The notes: generated by a model not told the origin, from the sequence alone. A stretch of DNA of 64,000 nt from Saprospiraceae bacterium (GCA_019187365.1 JABARE010000024.1:74067-138066); one strand, 5' to 3'; counted from the stretch's first letter, positions 1-8,452 are shown. A program made the numbers and translations.

Positions 1-468
1 GAGACCACCCGTTGCGTCGTCAACGGGAATTTCAGGAAGGCGAATTGCAAATCCACTCATCATGAAAAAGTAAGTGAGCCGCTCGGTTTCAGCGGTATAG
101 AGCACCGGACTTGCCACGTCCTTTCCCTTGCATTGGATGGTGGAAAATCGGAGCTCCAGGGACTCCGGCAATCCGGGCAACTGCTCCGTTGCGGTTGCGG
201 ACCGGAGTCCGGCAATCAGAAGAACGGTTAGCGTAGCCAACTTAAGGCTGAACATGGAAAAATACTTATTCATATACTGGGTTTTAGTGTTTTTTGAAAC
301 ATGCACCTCATCCTGTTTCCCGGGCCCCTCCTGGGGTAGCAACCGGAGGACCATCGTGCGAAGGTCAGAGCGCACGTTGAATCCTGGCCATTTTCCGGCG
401 AAACCGGCGGGTTTTGCACTAATGATTCGGTTGTAAAGGGAACGTTGCACGGAAGCAAATGTTTTCAT
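1..468 (-). CDS. Secreted or membrane-anchored protein of unknown function, 3' end outside the window
   Basis: An open frame runs without a stop from the left edge to an ATG at 468, giving 156 visible codons. A second in-frame ATG at 273 opens a typical signal peptide (MNKYFSMFSLKLATLTVLLI, then AGLRSATA). The 468 start has the A-rich leader Bacteroidota favour but would place 65 residues ahead of the hydrophobic stretch, so the protein would then be a signal-anchor type; the 273 start would give an ordinary exported protein. I cannot decide between them. The visible mature part (TEQLPGLPESLELRF onward) matches no family I recognise. It lies just downstream of the DUF2807 gene on the same strand and may be the last gene of that operon. 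Confidence 0.6.
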   Translation of the reverse strand, partial: MKTFASVQRSLYNRIISAKPAGFAGKWPGFNVRSDLRTMVLRLLPQEGPGKQDEVHVSKNTKTQYMNKYFSMFSLKLATLTVLLIAGLRSATATEQLPGLPESLELRFSTIQCKGKDVASPVLYTAETERLTYFFMMSGFAIRLPEIPVDDATGGL

Positions 469-571
469 GAGGAACTTGTTTTTTATTTTTTGTTTTTAAA
501 AATTTGTTAATTTAAATTTCCAAAAGCGGATTGATTACTGCACAAAACAAAATTATATTTTGTATTCTGCA

Positions 572-1375
572 TTAATCGCCTTCACCCTGGTGGTGGTCAC
601 CGGTGTCGGACCCCGAAAATTCGGATTTCCGGATATCGGCGAAGTCGGTGGCCTGTGTTTCTGCCCGCAAGCTGTCTGGTCCGGCATACCGCAGGTCGGC
701 ATGATCGGAACAGTTTGCTTTAAGCCGTTCGGTGACGCGGAACCGCGCAGAAGCAAAATCCTGCAGCTTGCAATCGGCATTCGTTGCAACGAGTGACTTT
801 CCGTTGAGGTCTGCGTGGTCTCCCATCGTGACATTGAGGGTTGCTGCCCTGCCACCTGCGCGGACATCTGAAAAGTCGTCCAACTCAATGTTCAGGAACG
901 CGACTTCCAGAGGCAATTTTGCGTTGGTGTAATCGCCGGCGTTCAGGCGAAGTTCAGTCTGTCGCAAGGTGTCGTGCAGGGTCAGCTTGACGTGATCCTG
1001 CAGGTCGATTTGAACCAGACTATCAGACTGCAGTTCGATGCGGATCCTGTTTTTTACGCGCAATCTGTGTAAACTGTCGACCGCAATGGTCAGGAACATT
1101 CCATTCTGCCTGATGGCAACGTATTCCATGAGGTTGCTGTCCACCTGAACGCGCGCCTGTGGGATGCCCCGTGACCAGTGGATATCGAAATAATCGCTGG
1201 CGTCTAAGGCAGAGAAATCCTGGATTGGCACGTCAAAGGTTTTGATCACACCGTTGCCAGCGGTAATTCCGCTGAAATATTTCCCGATTTCAATTTTGAC
1301 CACGACCATCGTATACACCGTGGTAAGGATAACCGCAGCAATGGCTGCGAGGGCAATTTTATTGCTGAGTTTCAT
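572..1375 (-). CDS. DUF2807 (head GIN) domain protein, cell-surface, membrane-anchored
   Basis: 267 residues. An uncleaved-looking hydrophobic segment (residues about 7-25) is followed by a repetitive beta-rich region with recurring short motifs of the type D-F/H-A/S-D (DASDYFDIHW, DDFSDVRAGG, GDHADLNGKS, SDHADLRYAG, TDFADIRKSE). That pattern is the putative auto-transporter adhesin head GIN (DUF2807) fold, common in Bacteroidota and often found beside YtrA-type regulators. Its start overlaps the end of the upstream GntR gene by 17 bases, so the two are very likely co-transcribed and coupled. The role is not established; a stress-induced envelope protein is an inference from the operon. It ends in a short His/Gly/Asp-rich tail. 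Confidence 0.8.
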   Translation of the reverse strand: MKLSNKIALAAIAAVILTTVYTMVVVKIEIGKYFSGITAGNGVIKTFDVPIQDFSALDASDYFDIHWSRGIPQARVQVDSNLMEYVAIRQNGMFLTIAVDSLHRLRVKNRIRIELQSDSLVQIDLQDHVKLTLHDTLRQTELRLNAGDYTNAKLPLEVAFLNIELDDFSDVRAGGRAATLNVTMGDHADLNGKSLVATNADCKLQDFASARFRVTERLKANCSDHADLRYAGPDSLRAETQATDFADIRKSEFSGSDTGDHHQGEGD

Positions 1376-1742
1376 GGTTGTTTTTGTTTTTCCAGTGGAA
1401 GTAATAAGCTTTCAGTTCGTCCCATCCGATTCCAAGCTGGTCGATGGCTTTAAACAGTTCGGGCAGGAATTCCTCGGCGAACTGGTCTTTTCTGCTTTGA
1501 ATGCTCCGGCTTCGCGCACCGTTTGCAACGAAGAATCCGATCCCCCTGCGGTTTTCCAGGATCCCCATGTCCTGCAGCAGGGTGTATGACCGCATTACGG
1601 TGTTGGGGTTTACCTGAACGTTGGTTGCGAACTCGCGAACCGAAGGGATGCGATCGCCTTCCTTCCACGATTCGTTGATAATGTTTTCCTGGACCGACAT
1701 GCCGATCTGTTCGAAAATGGACAATGATTTTTTGAATTCCAT
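1359..1742 (-). CDS. GntR-family transcriptional regulator, YtrA subfamily
   Basis: 127 residues: an N-terminal winged helix-turn-helix (about residues 10-78, with IPSVREFATNVQVNPNTVMR as the recognition region and a RRGIGFFV wing) plus a short helical tail. There is no large effector domain, which defines the YtrA subfamily. Members usually repress their own operon with an ABC transporter, and the neighbours fit: the ABC permease ends 2 bases upstream and the ABC ATPase is first in the operon. A perfect inverted repeat AGTGTA-N12-TACACT lies on the operon promoter at 3356-3379 and is the obvious candidate operator. The inducing signal is not evident; in Firmicutes such operons respond to cell-wall stress. 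Confidence 0.88.
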   Translation of the reverse strand: MEFKKSLSIFEQIGMSVQENIINESWKEGDRIPSVREFATNVQVNPNTVMRSYTLLQDMGILENRRGIGFFVANGARSRSIQSRKDQFAEEFLPELFKAIDQLGIGWDELKAYYFHWKNKNNHETQQ

Positions 1743-1744
1743 GA

Positions 1745-2500
1745 CTAGACCTCCTTTTCTTTAATTTTTAAATAACTCATGAACCAGAAGAAAGGTGCAG
1801 CCAGGTAGTTGATGAAAAATTTTCCAAGTCGCACGAGCCAGAAATCTTCCATCATCAGATCCAGCGGAAAGCTTTTGTCGAAGTTGATGGTTTCTTCGTT
1901 CATGCGAAGTTCGGGGAACAGCAGGTATGCGAATGCCGCCACCAGGGCCGTGTAGGCGAGGAAGCCTCCTATTGCCCAAGCCAGCAATTTGAACCATCCT
2001 CCGGTATTAAACGTAGCAGCAGCAAAAAAGAAAATGCTGAAGATGATCGTGGCATAGTGCAGCCCGCGCAGGTTCTCCGAAAGGCTCATGTGCATATCGG
2101 GTATGGGACGCTGCAGGATCCATCCAATGACGAACTCCGATAAAAGGTAGTACACCAGGAAGAGCATGCAGGCTCCAATCCAATACAGAACATGGGCAAA
2201 CAACCACTTGGTGAAGACCTTTTCGCCTGCTGAAGCCGGCAGGATCAGGAAATCGGCCCGCGTAGGGAGTTTCTTCAATTCTGAGAACGAATTGGACACG
2301 TATACAAAACCGGAAATGAAGATGGCCACATTGATGGAAAAGTCAAAGGTTTCGTTTGGATTAAAATAGGCAATGAGCGCACTCACCAGCAGGAAAGCCC
2401 CGAAAACGATGCCCATGATGCGGAAAAAGGGCAGGAACGACTGAAAGAATTCCTTCTTACACAGCCACCCGATGCGATGTAAACTAACACTTGTATTCAT
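1745..2500 (-). CDS. ABC transporter permease-like integral membrane protein
   Basis: 251 residues with about six hydrophobic segments (around residues 25-45, 55-72, 100-122, 148-165, 172-195 and 225-243) and no soluble domain. It lies between an ABC ATPase and the YtrA-type regulator, so it is almost certainly the membrane partner of that ATPase, although the sequence has none of the canonical permease loop motifs. The tail ends in a Lys/Glu-rich cytosolic stretch (YLKIKEKEV). The substrate cannot be read from sequence. The start is 23 bases after the ATPase stop. Confidence 0.75.
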   Translation of the reverse strand: MNTSVSLHRIGWLCKKEFFQSFLPFFRIMGIVFGAFLLVSALIAYFNPNETFDFSINVAIFISGFVYVSNSFSELKKLPTRADFLILPASAGEKVFTKWLFAHVLYWIGACMLFLVYYLLSEFVIGWILQRPIPDMHMSLSENLRGLHYATIIFSIFFFAAATFNTGGWFKLLAWAIGGFLAYTALVAAFAYLLFPELRMNEETINFDKSFPLDLMMEDFWLVRLGKFFINYLAAPFFWFMSYLKIKEKEV

Positions 2501-2523
2501 AGTTATGGTATTCTACTGTGTGA

Positions 2524-3342
2524 TTAAATGGATTTCGAAATGATCGCGTTGAAGAGGATCTCAATGTCAACTTCAGTTTGTGTCTGCGGATCGGCGTTGG
2601 CAGACATAACGACGTGCCCACCGGGAACCGGCTCGGCATAGAGGTATTTCTCCGGAAGGGCCGAACCCGGGTGAAAGTCGAACCGGAATTTCGAAGCAAC
2701 GGCGAACAACTCTTCGTTAAAGATCACGCGGCCACCTTCTACCACGACAACGCGGTCCAGCAGGTTTTCGACGTCCTTTACCTGATGAGTCGAAATGAGC
2801 AGACTCTGATCCTCCGAAAGAGAAGAAGAAACCACCTTGCGGAAAACCGTTTTTGAGGGAATGTCGAGACCGTTGGTGGGCTCGTCGAGGATGAGCAGCT
2901 TTGATCCGGTCGACAATGCAAAAGCAATGAGAAACTTTTTCCTTTGACCGAAAGACAATTCTTTCAGACGCTTGCGCAAAGGAAGTTCAAAAGCCTGCCG
3001 GATCTGCTCAAACTTATCGTCACTCCAGTTCGGATAAAAACCGGAATACATCATCAGGTACCGCTCAATGCTTACGTCGGGAAGAATGTACTCCTCCTGT
3101 ACGTAAAACATCGATTCGAGCAGTTTGACCGGGCGGCTGCAGCTGTCGATCCCGTCGATTTGGACACTGCCGCCTTGTGGAAACAATAAACCCGACACCA
3201 GACGCAGGAAAGTGGTTTTTCCCGCACCGTTCTTGCCCAAAATTCCGGTAATGGTTCCCGGAGCAATTTCCAGGTGCAATCCATCGAACAATGGAACACC
3301 CTTTCTTTTGTATCCGAATCTTAGGTCGTGTACGTCAATCAT
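2524..3342 (-). CDS. ABC transporter ATP-binding protein
   Basis: 272 residues. Walker A GKNGAGKT (residues 36-43), signature LSFGQ (129-133; a variant of LSGGQ), Walker B LLILDEP (149-155) and switch STHQ (184-187) are all present, so it should be an active ATPase. The variant signature and the C-terminal extension after residue 200 resemble the YtrB/CcmA-like exporters. First gene of the five-gene minus-strand operon; its promoter and operator lie within 75 bases upstream. It probably energises the permease encoded immediately downstream. Confidence 0.9.
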   Translation of the reverse strand: MIDVHDLRFGYKRKGVPLFDGLHLEIAPGTITGILGKNGAGKTTFLRLVSGLLFPQGGSVQIDGIDSCSRPVKLLESMFYVQEEYILPDVSIERYLMMYSGFYPNWSDDKFEQIRQAFELPLRKRLKELSFGQRKKFLIAFALSTGSKLLILDEPTNGLDIPSKTVFRKVVSSSLSEDQSLLISTHQVKDVENLLDRVVVVEGGRVIFNEELFAVASKFRFDFHPGSALPEKYLYAEPVPGGHVVMSANADPQTQTEVDIEILFNAIISKSI

Positions 3343-3355
3343 GTATTTTTGTTTT

Positions 3356-3379
3356 AGTGTATTAGTTTATTAGTACACT
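3356..3379. promoter_or_regulatory. Inverted-repeat operator candidate for the YtrA-type GntR repressor
   Basis: AGTGTA and TACACT form a perfect inverted repeat separated by 12 AT-rich bases (TTAGTTTATTAG). It sits immediately downstream of the -7 element at 3381-3388, covering the expected transcription start, 14 bases before the ATPase start codon. This is where a repressor would block the polymerase. Assignment to the GntR protein at 1359-1742 is inferred from operon context. Confidence 0.65.
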
Positions 3380-3380
3380 G

Positions 3381-3413
3381 CAAAGGTATGTATGGCATAT
3401 CAGAAAATCCAAA
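3381..3413 (-). promoter_or_regulatory. Bacteroidota-type promoter of the ABC/GntR/DUF2807 operon
   Basis: Reading the minus strand, TTTG (3413-3410) and TACCTTTG (3388-3381) match the Bacteroidota housekeeping promoter TTTG/TAnnTTTG, with a spacer of 21 bases (slightly long). Transcription would start near 3375, inside the inverted-repeat operator. Confidence 0.6.
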
Positions 3414-3532
3414 TTTTTTGGAGACTTTTTTTAAAATATTTTTTATTGTAACGTATAAAGTACTTATTTACAATACTTTATGTTGCAATAAATTACTTTA
3501 ACGGACTGCCAGGACAGCCCACCTGCAACGAA

Positions 3533-6328
3533 TTAGGAGATTTTGGGTGTTAGAAATACTGCAGTCTGGGACTCAGATGAGCTGATTATTCCTTCCGGGG
3601 GGCCTTCGTAGAGCAGCCGCCCGCCGTGTTTTCCACCGCCAGGTCCGAGATCGATCAGCCAGTCGACCGTTTTGAGGACGTCGGTATTGTGTTCGATCAC
3701 CAGAACCGTATGCCCTTTGTCGACCAGTGCGTGCAGTGCAAACAGGAGGTTGCGAATGTCGTCGAAGTGAAGCCCGGTCGTCGGTTCGTCGAAAATGAAG
3801 AAGATCCGTTCCGAAGAGCTTTCCAAGCCCAGGTAGTATGCCAGCTTGAGGCGCTGCGCCTCCCCCCCCGACAGGGTAGACGAAGACTGGCCCAGTTTGA
3901 GGTAATGCAGCCCGACATCGGCCAGTGGTTTGAGCTTCTTGCATATTTCCCGGTGGTCGGAAAAGAACTCCAGTGCCTGCTCCACGCTGAGTTCCAGAAC
4001 GTCGAATATGGATTTCTCGCGAAACCGCACCTCCAGTATTTCGTTGGTAAAACGCTTCCCGTTGCAGTCTTCGCAGACCAGGGAAACGTCGGCAAGAAAT
4101 TGCATCTCAACGACGATCTCCCCGTCCCCTTTGCATGCTTCGCATCGCCCTCCCTCGACGTTAAAGGAAAAATGGCGTGGCTGGTAGCCGCGCAATTTAG
4201 CCAGAGGCTGGTTGCGAAAAATGTCCCGGATGTCGTCGTATGCTTTTACATAGGTCGCAGGATTGCTTCTCGATGATCTGCCAATCACCTGTTGACCCAC
4301 CATTTCCACCATGTTCAATTGGCGCAACGCCCCGTCGAGGGAACCGAAATCTTGTCCCGGGGCTCCATCCCCTTGAAGGGACGTCTGTAACAGAGGAAGC
4401 AGGACGTGGCGGACCAGCGTAGTTTTTCCCGATCCCGAAACCCCGGAAACACCGATCATGCACCGGAGAGGTAAATGAACGGTGAGGTTGTGGATGTTGT
4501 GCATGTGCACGCCTGAGAGTATCAGTCGGTCCGCCCCAGGACTCCTTCGCGATGGTATCGCAATGGTGCGGCGACCCGTTAGGTAGGCTGCGGTCAGGTT
4601 ATCCTCGCCCCGTTCCAAAAATTCAGAATAAGGACCGCTGAATGCAACCTGCCCTCCATGGATGCCAGCTCCCGGGCCAATGTCGAGAATCTGGTCAGCC
4701 TTTCGGATGATCTCTTCTTCGTGTTCGATGACGATGACGGTATTTCCCAGGTTGCGAAGGTGGTGAAGGGCTTCGACCAGGCGGGCGGTGTCTCGCGGAT
4801 GAAGTCCGATGCTGGGTTCGTCGAGAATGTAGAGAGAAGACGTCAGGTTAGAACCCAGGGTTCTGGTGAGGTGGATGCGTTGTGACTCGCCGCCGCTCAA
4901 GGTGGAGGCCAATCGGTCGAGGCTCAGGTAACCCAAGCCAATCTTTACCAATACTTTCAGCCTGCTGGTAATTTCCAGAATCAGGCGGGTTCCAACCTCG
5001 CGCTCGTAAGGGCTCAACTCCAGGGCCTCGAAAAAAGCAAGCAACTCGTCGGCCGGAACGAACATCAGATCGGAAAACCGCCTGTTGCTAAATCTGACGT
5101 TTTGCGTTTCTGGTCTGAGTCGGCTCCCACGGCAGGTGGCACAGGTCGTTTTGCCGCGAAAGCGGGCGAGCATAATGCGGTTCTGGATCTTGTATAATTT
5201 CTGCTCCAGGTCCTTAAAGTATGCGTGGATACCGACAAATGCCCCTTTGCCATACCAGAGCACTTCGCGTTGCGCGTCGGTCAGTTCGCGGTATGGTGCA
5301 TGAATGGGAAATTTGATGCGTCCGGCCATGGAATAGAGTGGTTCCAAACACTCTTTCCCCTTTTCTCCTGACCAGCATGCAATGGCACCCCCATAGACCG
5401 ACTTGCCGGAATTGGGTACAACTTTCAACTCGTCGATGCCGATGATGCGGCCGTAGCCTTCGCAAGTTGGGCAGGCACCATAAGGGTTGTTGTAATTGAA
5501 GAATTCAGGGCTGGGCTCCGGGAAGGTGATTCCGTCAAGTTCAAAGCGTCCGGAAAAGTGTACGATTTCCCTTTCAGCAACAATCAGGTCGCACAAGCCC
5601 TGGCTCTCGGCGAATGCGGTTTGCACAGAATCGGCAACCCGTTTTCGGAAATCTTCATCGGGCTCTTGCAAAATCAAGCGGTCAACAACGACATAGCCAT
5701 GAGCAACCGCCGCCGATTTTTTGGGCGACGCACCGAGCAGGTCGTCAATATTGGCCAGCGCCCCATTTGCAAAAACCCGGGTAAAACCCTTCTGATGCAG
5801 CATTTCCAGCTCGCGCGCCAATGTTTTCGGAGCATGTCCTGCTCCAAGAGGAAAGGCAATATAGATCCGTTCGCCAGGGGTAAGGTTGCAAAGGGAGTCG
5901 ACCACGTCACTAACTGCATGGCGCTTGACTTGCTGGCCGCTGACAGGAGAATAGGTCTTTCCAAGTCTGGCAAAGAGCAGGCGGAGGTAATCGTACAATT
6001 CGGTCAGCGACCCTACGGTCGACCGGGCACTTCCCGAGACGACCCGCTGCTCAATCGCGATGGCGGGGCATAGCCCTTTGATGTAGTCAACATCGGGCTT
6101 TTTCATCCGGTTGAGAAACTGCCTGGCGTATGCAGACAGGCTCTCCACGTAGCGGCGCTGGCCTTCGGCGTAGAGAGTGTCGACGATGAGGGAAGATTTC
6201 CCAGACCCCGAAACGCCGGTTACGACGATGAGCTTGTTTTTGGGCAGCTCTACGTCAATGTTTTTGAGGTTGTTAGCCCTCGCACCTTTGATTTCTATGA
6301 TGTCCTTTGCTGTTGACCGGCTCGCCAT
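3533..6328 (-). CDS. uvrA: UvrA, excinuclease ABC subunit A
   Basis: DNA damage recognition ATPase of nucleotide excision repair; it scans DNA as a dimer and loads UvrB. The sequence shows two ABC modules, each with a P-loop (GVSGSGKSS near the N-terminus, GVSGSGKTT in the second half) and a signature (LSGGESQR, LSGGEAQR), plus zinc-binding CxxC pairs (CPTCEGYG, CATCRGSR, CEACKGDG with CEDCNGKR). An in-frame ATG exists at 6406, but family members begin close to MASRSTAKDIIEIKGARANN, so the start is placed at 6328, giving 931 residues, normal for the family. It is divergent from the ECF sigma gene at 6587. Confidence 0.95.
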   Translation of the reverse strand: MASRSTAKDIIEIKGARANNLKNIDVELPKNKLIVVTGVSGSGKSSLIVDTLYAEGQRRYVESLSAYARQFLNRMKKPDVDYIKGLCPAIAIEQRVVSGSARSTVGSLTELYDYLRLLFARLGKTYSPVSGQQVKRHAVSDVVDSLCNLTPGERIYIAFPLGAGHAPKTLARELEMLHQKGFTRVFANGALANIDDLLGASPKKSAAVAHGYVVVDRLILQEPDEDFRKRVADSVQTAFAESQGLCDLIVAEREIVHFSGRFELDGITFPEPSPEFFNYNNPYGACPTCEGYGRIIGIDELKVVPNSGKSVYGGAIACWSGEKGKECLEPLYSMAGRIKFPIHAPYRELTDAQREVLWYGKGAFVGIHAYFKDLEQKLYKIQNRIMLARFRGKTTCATCRGSRLRPETQNVRFSNRRFSDLMFVPADELLAFFEALELSPYEREVGTRLILEITSRLKVLVKIGLGYLSLDRLASTLSGGESQRIHLTRTLGSNLTSSLYILDEPSIGLHPRDTARLVEALHHLRNLGNTVIVIEHEEEIIRKADQILDIGPGAGIHGGQVAFSGPYSEFLERGEDNLTAAYLTGRRTIAIPSRRSPGADRLILSGVHMHNIHNLTVHLPLRCMIGVSGVSGSGKTTLVRHVLLPLLQTSLQGDGAPGQDFGSLDGALRQLNMVEMVGQQVIGRSSRSNPATYVKAYDDIRDIFRNQPLAKLRGYQPRHFSFNVEGGRCEACKGDGEIVVEMQFLADVSLVCEDCNGKRFTNEILEVRFREKSIFDVLELSVEQALEFFSDHREICKKLKPLADVGLHYLKLGQSSSTLSGGEAQRLKLAYYLGLESSSERIFFIFDEPTTGLHFDDIRNLLFALHALVDKGHTVLVIEHNTDVLKTVDWLIDLGPGGGKHGGRLLYEGPPEGIISSSESQTAVFLTPKIS

Positions 6329-6586
6329 GCCCCCGATTGAAGATGCAAAATGAACACATTTTGAGGTCCCGGGGAAGCATTTTAAAAAATTCCATACAAA
6401 TGGCATTGAATTTGCTACTTTTACACCGTAAACCCGACTTCACCGGTTAAAATTTCGTTAAAGCCTGAATTTTGCCGCTACAGTTTGGTTACTCATCGTA
6501 TCTTTCGATTACAATTCGCCTAAACACAAAAAAGCGCCTATAGAGACAAACTTCTACACTTTATTCATTCTTAAATAAATAAGGGT

Positions 6587-7168
6587 ATGCAAGTTTGTCA
6601 TCTGTCGGATCAGGCATTGATCGATCAGTATCTACAGGGAAATGAAAAGGCGTTTGCCGAATTGCTCCAGCGCCACCAGCAGAAAATCTACACCTCCATT
6701 TATTTATTTGTCAAGGACCGGGACCAGGCCGAGGACTTGTTTCAGGACGTATTTATCAAGATTATCGATACCCTGAAGCGGGGTGGGTACAACCACGAGG
6801 GCAAATTTTCTCAGTGGGCGATCCGGATCGCTTACAACATGTGCGTTGACCAGTTTCGCCGGAACAAGCGCCGGACGAAGGTGGGAGGAAGCGACGATTT
6901 TGACATTTTCGACGTGCTGGAACTGCCAGATGAGAACCGCGAAGACCAGATGATCCGTTCGGAGACCCACTTGCGCATCCGCCAACTCATCGACCTGCTG
7001 CCCGAAGAACAGCGGGAGGTCGTCATCCTTCGGCACTACGCAGACCTCAGTTTCAAGGAGATCGCACAGCTCACCCGCGTAAGCATTAATACGGCCCTGG
7101 GGAGGATGCGTTATGCGCTGATCAACATCCGCAAACTCATGGAAGAGCGGTCCATCGTACTTCAGTGA
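6587..7168 (+). CDS. RNA polymerase ECF sigma factor
   Basis: 193 residues with sigma region 2 (about residues 22-95; DLFQDVFIKIIDTL, FSQWAIRIAYNMCVDQFRRN) and region 4 helix-turn-helix (about 125-180; LPEEQREVVILRHYADLSFK then ALGRMRYAL). This layout is the RpoE-like group that is highly expressed and often non-cognate in Bacteroidota. No anti-sigma gene is adjacent: the gene stands alone and ends before a strong terminator at 7292-7320. The start ATG follows an AT-rich leader. Confidence 0.92.
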   Translation: MQVCHLSDQALIDQYLQGNEKAFAELLQRHQQKIYTSIYLFVKDRDQAEDLFQDVFIKIIDTLKRGGYNHEGKFSQWAIRIAYNMCVDQFRRNKRRTKVGGSDDFDIFDVLELPDENREDQMIRSETHLRIRQLIDLLPEEQREVVILRHYADLSFKEIAQLTRVSINTALGRMRYALINIRKLMEERSIVLQ

Positions 7169-7291
7169 ATCATTAGGAATTTCTTAACTAAAACCGAAAA
7201 CCATTTGGCTTTTGGTGGCGTTAAGGATATAAATGAGAGTTTTTTAGGCTTCGTTTAAAATCGGGATTTGTTTTCCCACAGGGATTAGGGA

Positions 7292-7320
7292 GGCCGCATC
7301 GCCCGATGCGGCCTTTTTTT
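7292..7320 (+). terminator. Rho-independent terminator after the ECF sigma gene
   Basis: A perfect 10-bp stem, GGCCGCATCG with CGATGCGGCC, has a 2-base spacer and is followed by seven T. It lies 124 bases after the sigma factor stop and insulates the tRNA genes downstream. Confidence 0.92.
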
Positions 7321-7371
7321 ATTCTACACCCATTCCCAGCCCTCAACTGCTCTTCATTCATTCAAACTTGC

Positions 7372-7379
7372 TACTTTTG
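7372..7379 (+). promoter_or_regulatory. Probable -7 element (TACTTTTG) for the tRNA genes
   Basis: TACTTTTG matches TAnnTTTG and lies 35 bases before the tRNA-Thr 5' end. I do not see a clear TTTG at the expected -33 distance, so only the -7 half is supported. Confidence 0.4.
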
Positions 7380-7414
7380 CCTGCTTTTCCGGAATAAACT
7401 TCCGGTCAGCTCAA

Positions 7415-7487
7415 GCCACCATAGCTCAGCCGGTAGAGCAACGCATTCGTAATGCGTGGGTCCGCAGTTCGAGTCTGCGTGGTGGCT
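7415..7487 (+). tRNA. tRNA-Thr (anticodon CGT)
   Basis: A full cloverleaf can be folded: acceptor GCCACCA/TGGTGGC, D-stem GCTC/GAGC, anticodon stem ACGCA/TGCGT with loop TTCGTAA (CGT at 7448-7450), T-stem CGCAG/CTGCG with TTCGAGT loop, discriminator T. Length is 73 nt and CCA is not encoded. It reads ACG threonine codons. Confidence 0.96.
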
Positions 7488-7496
7488 CAATGGATT

Positions 7497-7573
7497 CTCA
7501 CTCCCACTCCCACTCTCACTCTCACTCTCATTCTCATTCTCATTCTCACACTCATTCTCACTCTCACTCTCAT
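7497..7573 (+). repeat. Hexanucleotide tract (CTCACT/CTCATT) between two tRNA genes
   Basis: About 13 imperfect copies of a six-base unit (CTCACT, CCCACT, CTCATT, CTCACA) fill the whole spacer between the tRNA-Thr and tRNA-Pro genes. The strand is strongly pyrimidine-biased. Shorter runs of the same unit recur at 7849-7866 and near 7955-7980. Confidence 0.9.
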
Positions 7574-7581
7574 GCTGAATT

Positions 7582-7655
7582 CGGGATGTAGCGCAGCCTG
7601 GTAGCGCGCTTCGTTCGGGACGAAGAGGCCGCTGGTTCGAATCCAGTCATCCCGA
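7582..7655 (+). tRNA. tRNA-Pro (anticodon CGG)
   Basis: Cloverleaf: acceptor CGGGATG/CATCCCG, D-stem GCGC/GCGC, anticodon stem CTTCG/CGAAG with loop TTCGGGA (anticodon CGG), T-stem GCTGG/CCAGT with TTCGAAT loop, discriminator A. Length is 74 nt with no encoded CCA. It reads CCG proline codons. Confidence 0.95.
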
Positions 7656-7728
7656 CCCTCTTTAATGTGCTGCAGATTCGCAGCTCTTGTTCAGCGTTAT
7701 GGATCTTATTGGTGATTCATGCAGCCAT

Positions 7729-7809
7729 GCTGGCTTCGGCTCCGCTGGCTTCGGCTCCGCTGGCTTCGGCTCCGCTCAGCCAGCGGGGGGAGGGAGCCGA
7801 AGCCAGCGG
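7729..7809. repeat. 15-bp tandem repeat (x3) with an inverted fourth arm
   Basis: GCTGGCTTCGGCTCC occurs three times head to tail (7729-7743, 7744-7758, 7759-7773). After a 19-base gap the reverse complement follows at 7793-7809, so 17 bp (7757-7773 with 7793-7809) can form a strong hairpin. An open frame crosses it (7687-8019), but its product is low-complexity and looks non-coding. The 7656-7972 interval otherwise holds only the repeat units described here. Confidence 0.85.
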
Positions 7810-7884
7810 ATATATTTTGATCTGCACAAAAAAATGATTCTTCACGCTCTCACTCTCATTCTCACTCTTCCTCCCACACCTCCT

Positions 7885-7914
7885 GCTTTCAGCAGGGCAA
7901 GCCCCGCTGAAAGC
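7885..7914. repeat. GC-rich hairpin
   Basis: GCTTTCAGC...GCTGAAAGC encloses a second GGG/CCC pairing, giving a 12-bp interrupted stem with a 4-base loop. There is no T-run on either side, so a terminator role is not supported. It could serve as a 3' barrier for the minus-strand lipoprotein transcript that ends at 7973. Confidence 0.6.
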
Positions 7915-7972
7915 GGCTATTTATGTGGCCACACCCCATTCCTCGCTTTCCTTTTAGCTCTCATTCTGGCAC

Positions 7973-8452
7973 TCACTCTGTTCGCGATCGGTAGTTGTTT
8001 ACTCCAGCATAATAAATGAGCTTCCATCCCTCGCTGTCTCTCGCGTAACGGCGGATGATCATCCATCCCTGTCTGCGGTCTTTGATGCGTTCCTCGATCA
8101 GCATGTCGGCAAGAATGAGAAACCTCGTTTCGAAGAGTTTGGGGTCAAAAAGCCGATGCATGCTCCACTGATCAGCAGTGTAGAAATAGTCTGCGACGTC
8201 TGGGTCTTCCACGTCGGCTCCGTCCGGAAGTCCCCGCAACGGAAAATCGATGTGGGAAAGCTGGTATGCGCTGTCTGCATGGAACTTTGCATAGAACGAT
8301 GCAAAATCTGCGGGCAGCTCATTTTCGGCAGAGCCAACCCCGGCAGGGGGTGTTCCGGCCTTGCGACAGGCAAAAGCCGTAAAGAGTAGCCACAGAAGCA
8401 GCAGGTTAACCGGCAACCGCCACAGCCCACGCAAAATCTTCATTCTTGTCAT
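7973..8452 (-). CDS. DUF4348-type lipoprotein
   Basis: 159 residues (156 if it starts at the second Met, 8443). The N-terminus is a signal sequence ending in a lipobox-like LFTAFAC, so the mature protein should be an acylated periplasmic or outer-membrane lipoprotein. The core FASFYAKFHADSAYQLSHID, the FPLRG that follows it and a later WSMHRLFDPKLFETR resemble the DUF4348 family of Bacteroidota, whose function is unknown. It overlaps the end of the upstream phosphopantetheinyl transferase gene by about 40 bases and is the last gene of the minus-strand run. Family assignment is from memory of the motif layout. Confidence 0.72.
   Translation of the reverse strand: MTRMKILRGLWRLPVNLLLLWLLFTAFACRKAGTPPAGVGSAENELPADFASFYAKFHADSAYQLSHIDFPLRGLPDGADVEDPDVADYFYTADQWSMHRLFDPKLFETRFLILADMLIEERIKDRRQGWMIIRRYARDSEGWKLIYYAGVNNYRSRTE

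Noticed and set aside
7687..8019. Open frame of 110 codons across the 15-bp repeats after the tRNA genes
   Set aside because: It is low-complexity (repeats of a Gly-Phe-Gly-Ser unit), has no homology, and overlaps repeat elements and the end of the lipoprotein gene.
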